Origin: Capsicum annuum
Lineage: Eukaryota > Streptophyta > Magnoliopsida > Solanales > Solanaceae
Length of the DNA: 64,000 nt
NCBI RefSeq assembly: GCF_002878395.1
Contig: NC_061116.1
Coordinates: 122,184,191 to 122,248,190, forward strand
Direction of reading: 5' to 3'
The position numbers and the translations under genes are program-made. Shown piece by piece: positions 49,101 through 60,430 of the stretch. Each line of letters starts with the position of its first letter. The first letter of the stretch is position 1. The notes under the pieces were generated by a model. The model ran no database searches. It worked only from the letters and a program-made list of their open reading frames with translations, and was not told the origin of the DNA.

Positions 49101-50813
49101 TTAAAAGTCTAGAGAGTTAGAGTCTTATACTTAGTGTCGTTAACTCTAACCAAATGGTAAATACACCCCTTGGAAATAAGCTTTCTAGCTTTGAGGTAAG
49201 AGATAAAATGACTCTTGGGTAACATAGAATTTGTAGACCACTCAAACACAGATGCACTCAGAAACTGAAACTCGACCTTTCGGGTCCGACAATCAATAGA
49301 GGCATAAGAAGAATATAGCCAATCCATACCCAGAATCACATCAAAATCTACCATGTCTAAATCAGATCAGCCAACAAGACTCTATAACGAATGGTAACAG
49401 GACACTTTTTATACACTTTCTGGGAAATAATCGAATCACCATTGGGGTAGAAACTAGGATAGGCTCAGGAATAATCTCAGGACTCATTTTAAAATTCATA
49501 GCAATCAAAGTTGTAACATATGAGAAACTGGATCCAGGATCCAACAAAGCATACACATCAAATTGAAATATACGAAGCATTCCAGTAACAACATCGGGAG
49601 AGTCCTCCTGTTCCTGATGGGATGGAAAAGCATAGAATCTATTCTAGCGCTGCCCGCCAGCATTGCTAGAAGAGGCACCCTGAGCTGGGGCTGGGCGAGT
49701 CGCTGGAACTGGAGCACTAACAGTCTGAGTCTGGGTCTGGAGGTGATAGTCACGACGCCCTTGTCCATCCTATGGACAATCTCTAAATCTGTGACCCATG
49801 TTAATACATAAAAAATAACCCCTCTTCTCACCCCAACACTCACTCGAATGAGCCCTACCATACTTAGGACACAAGGGACGATTTGGATTACTGCCAGCAT
49901 TGTACTTGGACCTGGATGCATATGACCTGCTACCTTGCTCCTGCGTACCTCTAGACACAGGAGCACTAGCAGATGTCAGTGATGGCATAGATGAATAATC
50001 CTGATACTTAGGGAGACTCCCTCCCTGCGATCTAGTTTGACCCTGCCCATGCTGCTCGGACCTAGCTCTCTTATTCCCTCTCATTATATCTTTCTCCTTA
50101 ATCTTGTCTGCCTCAATCTATTGGGCATAAGTAATCAGCCTAGAAAGATTCATCTCACTATTCAGCATAGCAGACCTACACTTCTTAACCACATAACTAG
50201 ACACTCAAGTCACAAACTTACTTATACTATCCTGATTATCAGCCACTAAGTTAGGAGCATTGTTGGCCAACTTATTAAACTTTAGATAGTACTCCCTAAT
50301 AGTCATAGAGCCCTGTCGTAAGTTCATAAACTCTTCCACCTTTGCCTCCCTCATCTCCAAAGGGAAAAACTTATCCAAGAATGCATCCTGGAACTCTTTC
50401 CAAGTTATAGGGACAGCTCTCTCACCTCTACCTTTCCTCGAAGCAACAACCCAGTCAAAAGCAAGGTCTTTCAACCTATACGCAGCTAACTCCACACCAT
50501 GTTCCTCAGATATATGCATTACCTGAGTAGTCTTTCCTACCTTCTCTAAAAACAACTATGGATCCTTATCAAACTTGGACCCATAAAATTTTGGTGGATT
50601 CATCCGCATGAAGTCACGGATCCTGGCAGTAGCTGAATCACCTCTCTGCTACTGAGGAGCCGGGGTTGGGTTGGCCTAAACATTTGTAGTAACAGCTTAG
50701 GCTAGCACCTGAAAGGCTGCCCAAAATTCAGCATGAGACACATTTTCATTCAATGGTTCAAGGGGTTGAGGTTGCTGATCATCATTATTTTTTTTCGCTC
50801 GATGTAGAGGCAT
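46170..50813 (-). pseudogene. Gypsy C gag-pol, copy 2
   Basis: The better-preserved sister of copy 1. ATG is at 50811-50813. The gag core lies at 50555-50205 (LAAYRLKDLAFDWVVA, NLRQGSMTIREYYLKFN). The zinc region lies at 50084-49770 (YFLCINMGHRFRDCP, first Cys lost). The protease at 49580-49100 keeps [15 protein letters not shown] but has a frameshift near 49440. RT (about 49020-48440) keeps FIDD (48538-48549). RNase H is open for 203 codons (48080-47469), with [20 protein letters not shown]. Integrase (about 47540-46650) has WVVVDRLTKSTHFLPIHT and SDRGTQFTS, so both early catalytic Asp residues remain. SH3-like domain and chromodomain follow; the end is shifted by a 4-bp indel relative to copy 1, so the stop is uncertain. 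Frameshifts and stops make it inactive. Confidence 0.9.
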
Positions 50814-51010
50814 ATTTCTGAAAGAGGAGAGAATGAATCAATAGTAGAGAGAGACACTTTAAGCATGATAGACTTCTGAAAGAAAGAATCATACTTTTTC
50901 CTAAAATGTCTTGTAGCCTCTTGCATATAGATGTGGCGTGCTACACATCGATGATCAAGACTCTACTTAACATGGCTTATCAGACTCCCTAGGAGACCTT
51001 AAAACCTTAG

Positions 51011-51023
51011 GCTCTGATACTAA
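51011..51023 (-). other. Primer-binding site, C copy 2
   Basis: The minus strand reads TTAGTATCAGAGC, identical to copy 1, three bases from LTR C3. Confidence 0.8.
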
Positions 51024-51026
51024 GTT

Positions 51027-53405
51027 TGTAACGCCCCAAAAATGGGTTCTGGAGCGTCACACGATGCTTGAGGCTAAAAGTAGCCCTAAGCTAACCCTTT
51101 GAGCCATTTTCATTTAGTTCAACACGAATCAACGAGGTTTTCATAAATAACCCTCAAATATCAATAGAGAAATCATCGTCCAAGAATAAAAGAATTTCAG
51201 AAAGATAACAAAATATGACTTATTAGTCAACTCCCAACATCTATAGTAGTCTGATAAGCCTCTAAGAAAATCAATAAAACCAGCGAGCCATTGAGACATG
51301 CCCCAACTGACTCATACTCATTTATCAAATGTAAACAGTTCCGTGAAACCAATATCAGACATCACGTCCTCGGAACATGAGGACTCACCACGACAAATGA
51401 TGTAGAACATCATGCCCAAAGAATCACTATTCAACCTAAAACTGAGCACCTAAACCTACATTTTGAGAAAATGCAGCCCACATCCGAAGATGTGGGTCAG
51501 TACCATGGAAAGGAACCAAGTATATGGGGATGTATGCAGTTGTATAAATATTATCATCATAAATATTTATAAGAAATATGCAGGATGTATGAAAGACCAA
51601 CATAGCCCGAAGAAAATCATCATAATCATGCGAGGATGAAATAAGTACAATAACTCATGTGAGTCATCATATAATTTGTCAATCACTTTCAGTTCATCAA
51701 GAATATCAATTCTCATAATATAAATATCATTTAAATCTTTCAAAAGAATAACTTTCACAATTCCTCTTTCAAATCACTTCACCATTCGCTATAGACATAA
51801 GGAAACACACACACTGGGAGATACTATAACCGACATAAACCATGTGAGCTACATGGAGTCAAACTATAACCCATGTTGGGGAGAGCTGTCCTATCCTTGC
51901 CATCGGAGTAGGACTTTCAATATCAAATCCATACAAACTAGTGATCACTATACAAATCAGCCTCAGGCTCACTCCTACGTGGGCCGTAGTTCTAGGAAAG
52001 TAAGGTCGCTTTATACCTTCCACTCGGTGCTAAATCTTTCTCCCAAACTTAGCTCAGATCATTTCAAAGGCAATCCACAATAAAACAATTTTAGTAATAT
52101 ATAAATATACATCGGGAGCCATCATGCTTCCCATCTATCAAAATCAACCACTTTGTGGATTTCTTTCACACTCGAGTTCAAAACAGCTCCATTAAGACCA
52201 AAAGGTCAAATCATTCAAAATATCTCAAATATTCAACATCAACGTGCTTATAGCACACACTTTCTAAAAAAAACACAATTTCCAATGGGGATTCACGACC
52301 CAAATATCAAAATCAAGACAAATATCATTCAAGATTCATGCTTTATATCTCCACACATGTAAATTTATCTTTCAAAATCTTAAACATAAAGATTTCATAA
52401 TAATTATCATAAGGTATGTGTTCATTCTTCAAATTCGTAAAAATCAAATAAAAATTATGCCTTTGTAAAGAAAATTACTTTTGGGCATAAGAACGAAAGA
52501 GAGTTCGTGTTGAAAAACCCCACATACCTTGAATGATGAACTTTAGATTGATACTCATTTTTGAGATGTTAATCGTGCCTTTGAATGATGGTTCTTGGAG
52601 TTCTTGAACTAGAAACTTGGAATCTTGAATAAATTTGCAGAATTAATGGTGAACTTTGGAGGTTCTTGAAGTTGGATGTAGGAGCTTAGTTTCTTTTTGA
52701 GGGAATTTGATGAAATATAACATATAATGCTTCTAATAGGCTTTAATATAGGGTTTGAACTGATTTTGGTTCAGGGGGAATGACCAAAACTCCCCTAAAA
52801 ATTAAATAATTCTCGAATTTGTCCTTTGATGGACTGTTTTGATAGTCTGAAGTAGATCAGTCATAACATTTTACTCTGATATCCAAATTGGATGAAACTA
52901 ATTTCATTAGAAAGAGAACTCTCATATCTTTCAATTGATCTATAGTATCTCACCCAGATCATTTTGTACGAGGATTTATGATCATTTTAAGTTGACCCAA
53001 AAATTCACTTTTGATAGGCTGAAGTATATCGACCATAACTTTTTGGTCTGATAGACAAATATGATGAAACCAATTTCATTGGAAAGAGGACTCGCACAAC
53101 TTTCCATTGATATATAGTAGGTCAACCAGATTATTATGTACAAGGAGTTATGATCATTTAAATTTTGAGCAAAAATACGCCAGACCTCAGTACTTTTTCC
53201 TGCACGTTTTATTGTTCACTTGTATTCACGGTTCGATTGAAATGTTCATAACTCGTCGCTCGAATGTCCATTTTGGATGATCCACATATCGTTGAAAAGC
53301 TTATTCGATACTCTACGTAATGGTGGGTCATAATGTAAGACATTCAACATGAAAAATTGCAACACGTGCATAAAATTTCAACAAAAATTTTTTTGGGGTA
53401 TTACA
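51027..53405 (-). repeat. LTR C3 (2.38 kb)
   Basis: Begins TGTAACGCCCCAAAAATGGG, ends ...TTTGGGGTATTACA, and is followed directly by CCAAT, the target repeat shared with 36124-36128. Confidence 0.91.
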
Positions 53406-53531
53406 CCAATCCATCTGTGTTTAACTTGAGGGGTTTTCTTATTTTTTCACCCAAAAATTGAGCATTCTGAATGATTTTTGCACCAATATATGTCACAACT
53501 CCAGCAATCTCCATTTAGTACCATCCGCACC
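53406..53531 (-). pseudogene. Captured DNA polymerase epsilon exon (part 2, other side of gypsy C)
   Basis: The minus strand gives ME(I)AGVVTYIGAKIIQNAQ followed by a basic-hydrophobic stretch and LNTDG, continuing across the gypsy insertion into CALPFFF at 36128. This is the motif C region of the polymerase palm, where functional enzymes have LDTDG; here the first catalytic Asp is Asn. An AG acceptor lies just beyond 53531 and a GT donor at 36075-36076, giving a 173-bp exon once the CCAAT repeat is counted once. A missing base and an in-frame stop near 53510-53525 show decay. The host gene is the leading-strand replicase catalytic subunit; this copy is only a fragment. Confidence 0.8.
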
Positions 53532-55379
53532 CTTAAAATGAACACATTTCCAAGGAAACAAAACCAAAACACTAGATGTTGCATTGACCAACCTTTTTAT
53601 AAATAACTTGAGAAACCTAAGGAAAGAATCTACAGTTTAAGGAACAAAAAGATAAGACCTTTTTTCTAAGGATTCATACATACCTTAGTCTTCTTAGATA
53701 TAGGTTTAAGAAGTTTTTCCTACAGAGAAGATGGTATATTCAATATGTATGTTTGGTCCAGATAAGAAAATAGAGCAAAAGCTGTAAAACTATGACCATT
53801 TTCAATAGCTAGTCATTATGTACATTACATACCCAAGTTGTGGACTTCAGCAGGTTGAGAGCCTTATACTTCTTTAGCTTTTACCATAGGAAAGGGAAAA
53901 GTATGGTTTGATATACATTATGAACGACTAAATCACAAAATGAACCAAGTGAAAAGTATAAATAAACTAGAAATGTCAATAAGGCTAAATCAAATGGAAT
54001 AACTAATCCATGGGAAATTATGTTAAACTGTGCCATATTATTGTTCATACAAGGTCAATGTGAAAATGACTGTAAAACAATGACGTACATTACATGCTTG
54101 GTATAAACACATCAATTTACTAGCTCAAACATGAAAAAAATTCAAAACCATTTTTTTTTTTTAAAATGGTTACTTAAATATCTAGATCTGTACTTTTGAA
54201 GAAAATAAAATATTATCAAAGCATCACTTACATGGTTTACAAGACCATATCATGATAATGCAGATACACAAAAAGATAAAATGCAATACAAAACTCATCG
54301 ATCCATAGCATAAAAAAAAATCTCCAGAAATAAAGAGGTATAAAAACAAACATTATTCATTGTGAATCCTTAGAAATAAAATCCTAATACTACAAAAAAT
54401 CTTCTTTAACTATATTTTTACCTTTTCTCGTAGTTGAACTCCACAAAACATGTTTGATATAAATTTCAAAAAATTTCAAAATTCAGCTGTTTTTACTATT
54501 TCTTGATATTGAAAAAAATAAAAGAAAAGTTGTTTTCACTTACAAATATATACCTAAAATAGTGTTATAGTAAAAATATTTTGATTTATGAACCGCAACT
54601 TTGGAAATACATCAAATCAAAGCGGAAATAAATCAAAGTAGAAAATCGTCAGATCAGAGCAAGGAACATACAAACTTTCGGGGAAAAAAGAAAAATTGCA
54701 TGACAAAATCGGACCAAAAATCTCAGATAGCTAAAAGAAAACCTATAATGCTAATAGAATTTATGGTTGCTAGATCTGGAAAAAATAAACTAAAAATGGT
54801 AAACACAAAGTTTAGCTCCTATAAGTTGTAAATGTAATTGAAATGATATTGGTTTTGGTATATTACCAAATACTGAAAAATAAACCTAAGATAACTTATG
54901 AATAGTCAGTTGGATCTTGCTCAGTGGAAACCCCTAAATTTCTTACCTCTTGAAGATTTAATTCAAGGAAAAGAGAGGGGAAAAGGAGTATCGTGGACTC
55001 TGACCATTTTTTACCAACAAAACTATACCTTCAATGGAAATCTTCAATAAATTCATACAACTATGGAATTATACCTGATTATATATTGAAATCTTCCCTT
55101 CTTACAACGTCTCTAGTTTAAGAATTGTCTTGAGTAAGTGTGAGATGATGAGCTACTCTAATTAGACTCAAGATTTTAGGAATCCCATCCCGTCTCCTAT
55201 CAGTTATCAAAGGTTTTTATTATCTAAAGGGCTTCTGATACAGGGGTTTTGATGAAAAGGAAATTGGGTTTTTTGATATATGTTCTATTGAGAAAGAAAA
55301 AAATGTTAAGTTCTATTGGCGGATGTAAGTGAAATATTGTAGTAGGAATTAATAAGCTAAGCAATGCAATAGACAATTT
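53532..55379. other. Interior of the second CACTA element, right half
   Basis: AT-rich, no transposase seen. On the minus strand two stretches look like exons with clean GTATGT donors: about 53890-53833 (KAKEV..GSQPAEVHNLG) and 53781-53684 (LFSYLDQTYILNIPSSL..). I do not recognise their source. The 76-codon plus-strand frame at 54601-54831 has no recognisable domain and I do not consider it a gene. Confidence 0.35.
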
Positions 55380-55603
55380 TTCCTTATTGAGTGTTGCCAT
55401 AGATGTTTCTATGACAACAGTTACAAAAAGCGTTGTTTTATATATACCTATTGTGATGGTTTATTTTCAGTAGTGACGATTATAAAGTTAATAGAACTAT
55501 TATTTTTGACAACGGTTGAAACCATTGCCATAGATACTCTATAGTAACAAATTTACAACCATCGCCAAAAAATCTATTTCCATAGGTCCAATTTCAGGTT
55601 GTG
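55380..55603 (-). repeat. Right terminus of the second CACTA element (two candidate ends)
   Basis: Inverted subterminal motifs (GTTGCCATAGATG, CATTGCCATAGATAC, ACCATCGCC) lead to TTTTCAGTAGTG ending at 55475 and, 128 bp further, to AATTTCAGGTTGTG ending at 55603. Reverse-complemented, the outer end reads CACAACCTGAAATTGGACC, close to the left end CACTACTGGAAATTACC. Confidence 0.6.
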
Positions 55604-57135
55604 TTTGTAGGGAATAAGTAATGATGACAATAGGGTGGGGTAGGAAATTATTGAACCATAAGGGGTAGAGGAAGTTTGGATATTTATGCGGCATAGTAGG
55701 ATGAAGAAATTTGTAGATTTATAATATCTACAGCGAGGAGAGATGGGTTGCTATGGATTATAAGATTAAATCAACTTTTCACATTAAGTAGTAGTATTAC
55801 TAGCAGAATGCTTATATTGAGAATTCTAAAATTCATTAATGGTTCAAATACTTTAAAAATTCATATATAGCATATTATTATATTATCATCTTCATGGTTG
55901 AAATGAGATTTCTTTTCCTCTAAAACTTATTTTCATACACAAATAGGAAATATTTATTCATCAAATTTTAGTTCATGTAAAGAAGTCAGATATTATAACG
56001 CTCCCTACAAAAACACCTCACTACTGGTAAACCTAGTTTGCATACACTCTTCGGTGGTAATGACCTCCAGTTAACCTATAAACCACCCCTACCCAAGAGT
56101 TGATCTTTTCTAAACATCTATTTACCACCTCTCCCCAATGAAGTTGATCTTTCCTAAACATCCGTACATCCAATCCTAAAACTTAATTTTGCAGTGACCT
56201 TATGTCAACCACTAATTATCACCAAATTTATTTTTTTGAAGCCCATTGCATATCTTCATGGAGAATTATGAGTAGTTTGGGAGGAAAAGAAAGTAAAATA
56301 GATGTTTTGTTTTAAAAAACCTACAATATTTATTCATTGGAAACTTCACATACGGATGGCCATACATCTAAGATTTGCATCATTTATTTTCAAAAGAGTG
56401 TCAATTAAAGAGACAAGTAACATAGGGTTTTTAAGTAACAGACATGTAGAGTGTCAATTAAAGGGACAAGTAACATAGTGTTGTTAAGTAATAGGCATGT
56501 GTTGATCAGGGCATCCTATTTGGAGGATTATGCAAATCTATTATCAAAACTTTTTTTTACATATTGCATAGGAACTAGACTTACCCAAAAAGAACTTTAT
56601 AGTTAGATCCTATGTTTGATTAGGTAAAAAAAATAACTATTTCCATTGCATGGATATCCGTTGCATCAATTCCTTCTTATTTTTTTAGAAAGGAAGAAAT
56701 TTTATCATTAACAGTAAGAAAACCTTTACAAGTTGACCTAACCACAAGATATCAAATGAGGCCAATCTGTTCAAGAGTTAAATATAGATAGATCTACTGA
56801 GTAAATTACATGAGAAGATTAATGTAGGATTGCAAAAGCAATTAAGGAAAGTGTGTAAAAAATAAAAGAGAATCAAATATAATTATATGCCAAAATATTA
56901 TAAGAAATGCATGATATCACAATACAGAGAAGAGCTATATTATACACTCGGAGTTATACATAAAAAAGAAGGAAGAAGAAAAGCTTGAAACTATAAGAAG
57001 AAGGACACACTGAAGCAAGAATAAGGATGATAAAGGAAAAAATGAGTAATCACAGAATCCATAGTAAGAAAAATAAGGAGATATTAAAGAGGAATACTTT
57101 AAATCCCTTAGGAAGTTTTTAAGGAACATAAACTT
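55604..57135. other. Unassigned intergenic DNA
   Basis: AT-rich sequence without a supported gene. A CACTACTGGTAAACC string near 56020 resembles a CACTA-type end but no partner was found. Confidence 0.35.
56398..56503. repeat. 53-bp tandem duplication
   Basis: Two adjacent copies beginning GTGTCAATTAAAG at 56398 and 56451, both containing GACAAGTAACATAG and TTAAGTAA. They differ at a handful of positions. Confidence 0.85.
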
Positions 57136-57139
57136 GAGG

Positions 57140-57310
57140 AATAAATTTTAGAATATGGTTGTGAAAGTAGATATTAACAAAGGCTTATGACTGGGTGTAT
57201 TAGATATCTCACTAAAGTACCAAGGAGGTTTGGGTTTTCAAAAATCATTATTGATATGATGTGGAGGATTACTATTATAGTTGGTATTCTATCCTAATCA
57301 ATGGATAATT
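57140..57310 (+). pseudogene. L1-type LINE reverse transcriptase fragment
   Basis: The plus-strand translation reads MVVKVDINK, then, after a one-base shift, AYDWVY, and later RFGFSKIIIDMMWRIT. These are the first conserved blocks of the plant L1 reverse transcriptase (VKVDxxKAYDxV, then GF....IDMxW). The catalytic FADD block and everything downstream are absent; the fragment ends about where the opposite-strand frame at 57589-57311 ends. Several stops are present, so it is a relic. Confidence 0.6.
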
Positions 57311-57589
57311 TTATGGCCTTTTCTTCTCTCTAATAGCTTCTGTGACCATGGAACTATTAGATATGTTGCCATCAGTAATGGTCAGTACACTAAAATTTGT
57401 TTTAGGTCTGAGGGTAATCGTCGCACCTCCTTCGATAGTCTCAATCTTCTCTGGAATCACTTTCTCAGAGGTTTGATCAATGACCTTCTTATTTCTTCTC
57501 TTGTTCTTCTTATCTGACTTTTTATTACAATCTTTTTCTGTATCATCACCCCGTCTCCTCTTTTGGGCCTCCCAATATTTTCCCATCAC
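57311..57589 (-). CDS. Unrecognised Lys/Arg-rich 92-codon frame
   Basis: A minus-strand frame starting ATG at about 57587. The first third is highly charged (YWEAQKRRRGDD, KKSDKKNKRRNKK), followed by EKVIPEKIETIEGG and a more ordinary segment (ATITLRPKTNFSVLTITDGN). Related-looking coding sequence seems to continue upstream in another frame to about 57740 (IVIKILTNKIVEIVPP), suggesting a frameshifted older gene or retroelement gag. No domain recognised. The basic stretch could be a nuclear or nucleic-acid-binding segment. It overlaps the end of a LINE relic, so it may equally be chance. Confidence 0.25.
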   Translation of the reverse strand: MMGKYWEAQKRRRGDDTEKDCNKKSDKKNKRRNKKVIDQTSEKVIPEKIETIEGGATITLRPKTNFSVLTITDGNISNSSMVTEAIREKKRP

Positions 57590-58089
57590 CTCAGTATCAG
57601 TCTTGTCAATATCTAAGGTTGTCTTATAGAAATCTAGGACATGGGGTCCATTTCCACCATAAGATCTTCTAGTGGAGGATTACATAGTGGTGAAGGAGGT
57701 ACAATCTCAACTATTTTATTTGTCAAAATCTTGATCACAATCTTAAGCTCAATCAAGTTTGTCTAATATTGATCAAGTTTGGAGCATATAGTGCATAAAA
57801 TCCTAGCATAATTTGGATCTCAAATCTATCTATTTTGGTATGCCCCATCCTAAATGTAACTTGAATCTCGTTAATAACATATGGTTTAGCCCCAACCTAT
57901 AGCTTCTTAAAATTAGTATTATACAAGAGTAGGTTCTACATAATCTCTTCTATTTGTGAAGGCAAAATCAATATGTATTCAGTCAAAACTGAAGATAAGC
58001 CATTAATGAGGGTTGCTGATGTAGAGGATAAAGAGTCATCATCATCAGATACCAGTACATCTCAAATACCCCATACTTTGTCCCTTGAA
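57590..58089. other. Unassigned, upstream of element E
   Basis: No supported gene. The minus strand carries short open stretches possibly related to the 57311-57589 frame. The left border of the element E LTR is not resolved. Confidence 0.3.
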
Positions 58090-60413
58090 AGTTTTCTAAT
58101 CTTTAAGTTTACTTTCTTGGTTATGACTTGACCCAATAAGTTGTAGGGTATCTTAACGGGTAATGTGACCCAGTCGTAAGGTGCCTAGTAAATGTAATTT
58201 ACTTTCTATCTAGGGTATGACTTGGCGACACTAGCTGTAAAAACTCATAATAAGTTGTAACCAATTCATATAAGCTGTTGGCTTGATTCTTCTCTAAGTA
58301 CAAGTGTCTTACTATGAGATGTAAGGAGTCATTATGAGTTGTAACAATCAATCATAGGATGTTAGTGTTCACCCCATTTGTCTCTGCTCTGGTGAAGAGT
58401 AGGACCCTATGAGTCGTAGGGTCATGTTACGAGTTGGTTGGCTGAGTCATAAGGATAATAGTGTTGGGGTCCTAGAGACTATCCTATTTACTACTTGTGA
58501 TAATGTGTTGTATGATGATGTTATGAGTAGATGGAAGACTTGTAACCAAGGATGATGCTTTTCCAACTTTTAAGTTAGGGGCACTTTAGACATTTCTCAT
58601 TTAAAACCCTTCAAGCCCCACATCCACATAAAACTTTTGGGTTATTCATTCAACACTTTAATAGATTAAACACTCTTTTCTTGTTCAAATCCTCTCAAGC
58701 AAGCCAAGCTAGGGTTTAACCGATTTGGTATTCTAAGGGTCAAGGGGTTAATTTCTCTTCAAAAAGCTTTGTGATTTAGGCATGTTACTCTTTCCTCATT
58801 ATCAATTCATTAAAAACATGTGATTTAAGTTATTGTTCATGAGTCATTTGCATGGGTTTTAGGAAAAGAGTTGAGGGTTATGGATGTTTATTGTTGAATA
58901 ATGTTTTCCCATGGTTAATTATGGTTTCTTATGCTTTGATTATGGTTTTTGCACATGTGGGTGCATGAGAATGGTGATTTAACCAAAGGGTCATGATTAA
59001 CCACCAAATTGATTATTTTTCACTGGTTTTGGCATTGATAATAGTATGCCTCAACCTATTTGTAAAATTTCTAATGAGAATGACCTTATCACAAGTTTGA
59101 ATAATTTGTTGAGCTACTGCAATAGCATAAAACGGTTAATGAATAACGAATGGATTTATGAAGGCCTTTATGGCAATAAATTAAATTAAGTTATAACCTT
59201 GGGGTTTGATTGGCTAAATGGGTTTGAGTTTCAAATGTTAAATTAATTTGATGTCTTTATTTAGACAATGGATTCGAGCCCCAATTAAAGAAATATTGTT
59301 ATGGTATATTATACTCTTGCAAGTGGGGTTGGTATGACGATATCGACTGGGTGCCTATATGTATAATAGGTTAATAAATAGTGATGCATATTAAATCATT
59401 TTAATTGGGCTTAAGAGAAGGATGGGTAGTGGGGGCGTAAATGTGGGGGTCCTGAAGGACTAACACTGGAAACTGTGCTAGCCGGTACGGGTGTCTGAAT
59501 GAATGACAGATTTGAGTCCCCTGTATTAAATATATGAATGGGAGGTTCGAGTCCCCCCTGTTGTATTCATTGGTTCTTAAGTTAGCTTGATTTTGTCGGG
59601 AGGTTTGAGTCCCCTATAAAGTCATACATAGATATGGATATTCTCTGGTTTATGCGAGTACATGCACTGCGGATATCCAACTAGGGGAGAGCAAGGCCTA
59701 TATAGCCCATAGGTGCCTTGTTATATAACGGTTATGCTACACAACTCAGGTTAAGGTTTTTAAAGTTTATGCTAAGCCTTGTTCCCTACCCTAGCATGTG
59801 ATATTATATATATTGGGATATGTAATTCATATGATACTATACATTGAATGTTATATTAGTTTTAAGCTTTTATGATGGCATTATTTTGTTCCTCTATCCT
59901 TAAGTTACAAGCCAGATCTCTAACCGCTAACAGTCTTTAGATGCTATAAACCCACACAATGCAAGAATCAACCATACTTTCACATCTTTTACTTAGTGAT
60001 TGGATGCAGGATCACTAGAGAGTCATATTAAATTGGTGAGCTTCCATATTTCAGAAGGCTCTATTTTATGTTGTTATTTTCTTTACATATTGTCTATTAT
60101 TTGGACTTAGTTTTGTCTATTATCGAGGGCATGTCCTGTCATTTTATTGACTTTTTATTCTTTAGAGGCTTTGTTGAATTACTCTTGAATTAGGTGGTTT
60201 GGTTGATTGTTTGGTGACAGATGGTTATTTGGTTACCGGTATTTGGTATAGACATTCAATGAATCATCATAAATTTCATTTCATGTTATCTTGTTATATG
60301 TTTGGAATTTATTCAACATTGGGGATGTTGAGTTAGTTTAGTTAGGTAAAGGGGGTGATCTCTGATCCACATGGGACTTTAGATACCCATCACGGCCAGG
60401 CCTTGTCGTGACA
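58090..60413 (+). repeat. Element E upstream (5') LTR
   Basis: The right edge at 60413 is set by the following primer site; the left edge is approximate. The segment 58140-58450 is rich in GTCGTAAGG/GAGTCATAAGG variants, and 59510-59620 has three GAGGTTCGAGTCCCC-like repeats. Confidence 0.65.
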
Positions 60414-60415
60414 AA

Positions 60416-60430
60416 GGTTTTATCAAAGCA
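60416..60430 (+). other. Decayed primer-binding site of element E
   Basis: AGGTTTTATCAAAGC, a degenerate form of TTGGTATCAGAGC, lies three bases after the LTR end. Confidence 0.55.

Larger units (their letters stand above)
36129..53405 (-). mobile_element. Ty3/gypsy family C tandem dimer (LTR-int-LTR-int-LTR)
   Basis: Three LTRs (36129-38534, 43552-45962, 51027-53405) and two internal regions (38535-43551, 45963-51026), all on the minus strand. The whole block is flanked by one target repeat, CCAAT (36124-36128 and 53406-53410). The middle LTR joins a polypurine tract on one side and a primer site on the other, with no target repeat. This is the structure expected from recombination between LTRs of two copies, not from independent insertions. 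Confidence 0.92.
32467..55603. mobile_element. CACTA-type element carrying a captured gene fragment, split by gypsy C
   Basis: The left end at 32467 reads CACTACTGGAAATTACC and is followed by repeated CTATGGCGATGGTT/AACCGTTGCCATAG motifs to about 32690. Inverted versions of the same motifs lie at 55385-55603. Two right ends are possible. One is at 55475 (TTTTCAGTAGTG, next bases ACG). The other is at 55603 (AATTTCAGGTTGTG, next bases TTT, matching TTT at 32464-32466). Without the 17.3-kb gypsy array the element is about 5.9 kb. No transposase is visible, so it is non-autonomous. It contains antisense DNA polymerase epsilon exons. Confidence 0.68.

Noticed and set aside
51011..51023. tRNA gene fragments at the TATCAGAGC sites
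   Set aside because: Only about 13 bases match and they sit next to LTRs; these are primer-binding sites, not tRNA genes.
54601..54831. Lys-rich 76-codon plus-strand frame
   Set aside because: A-rich DNA inside the non-autonomous CACTA element, without domain or context support.
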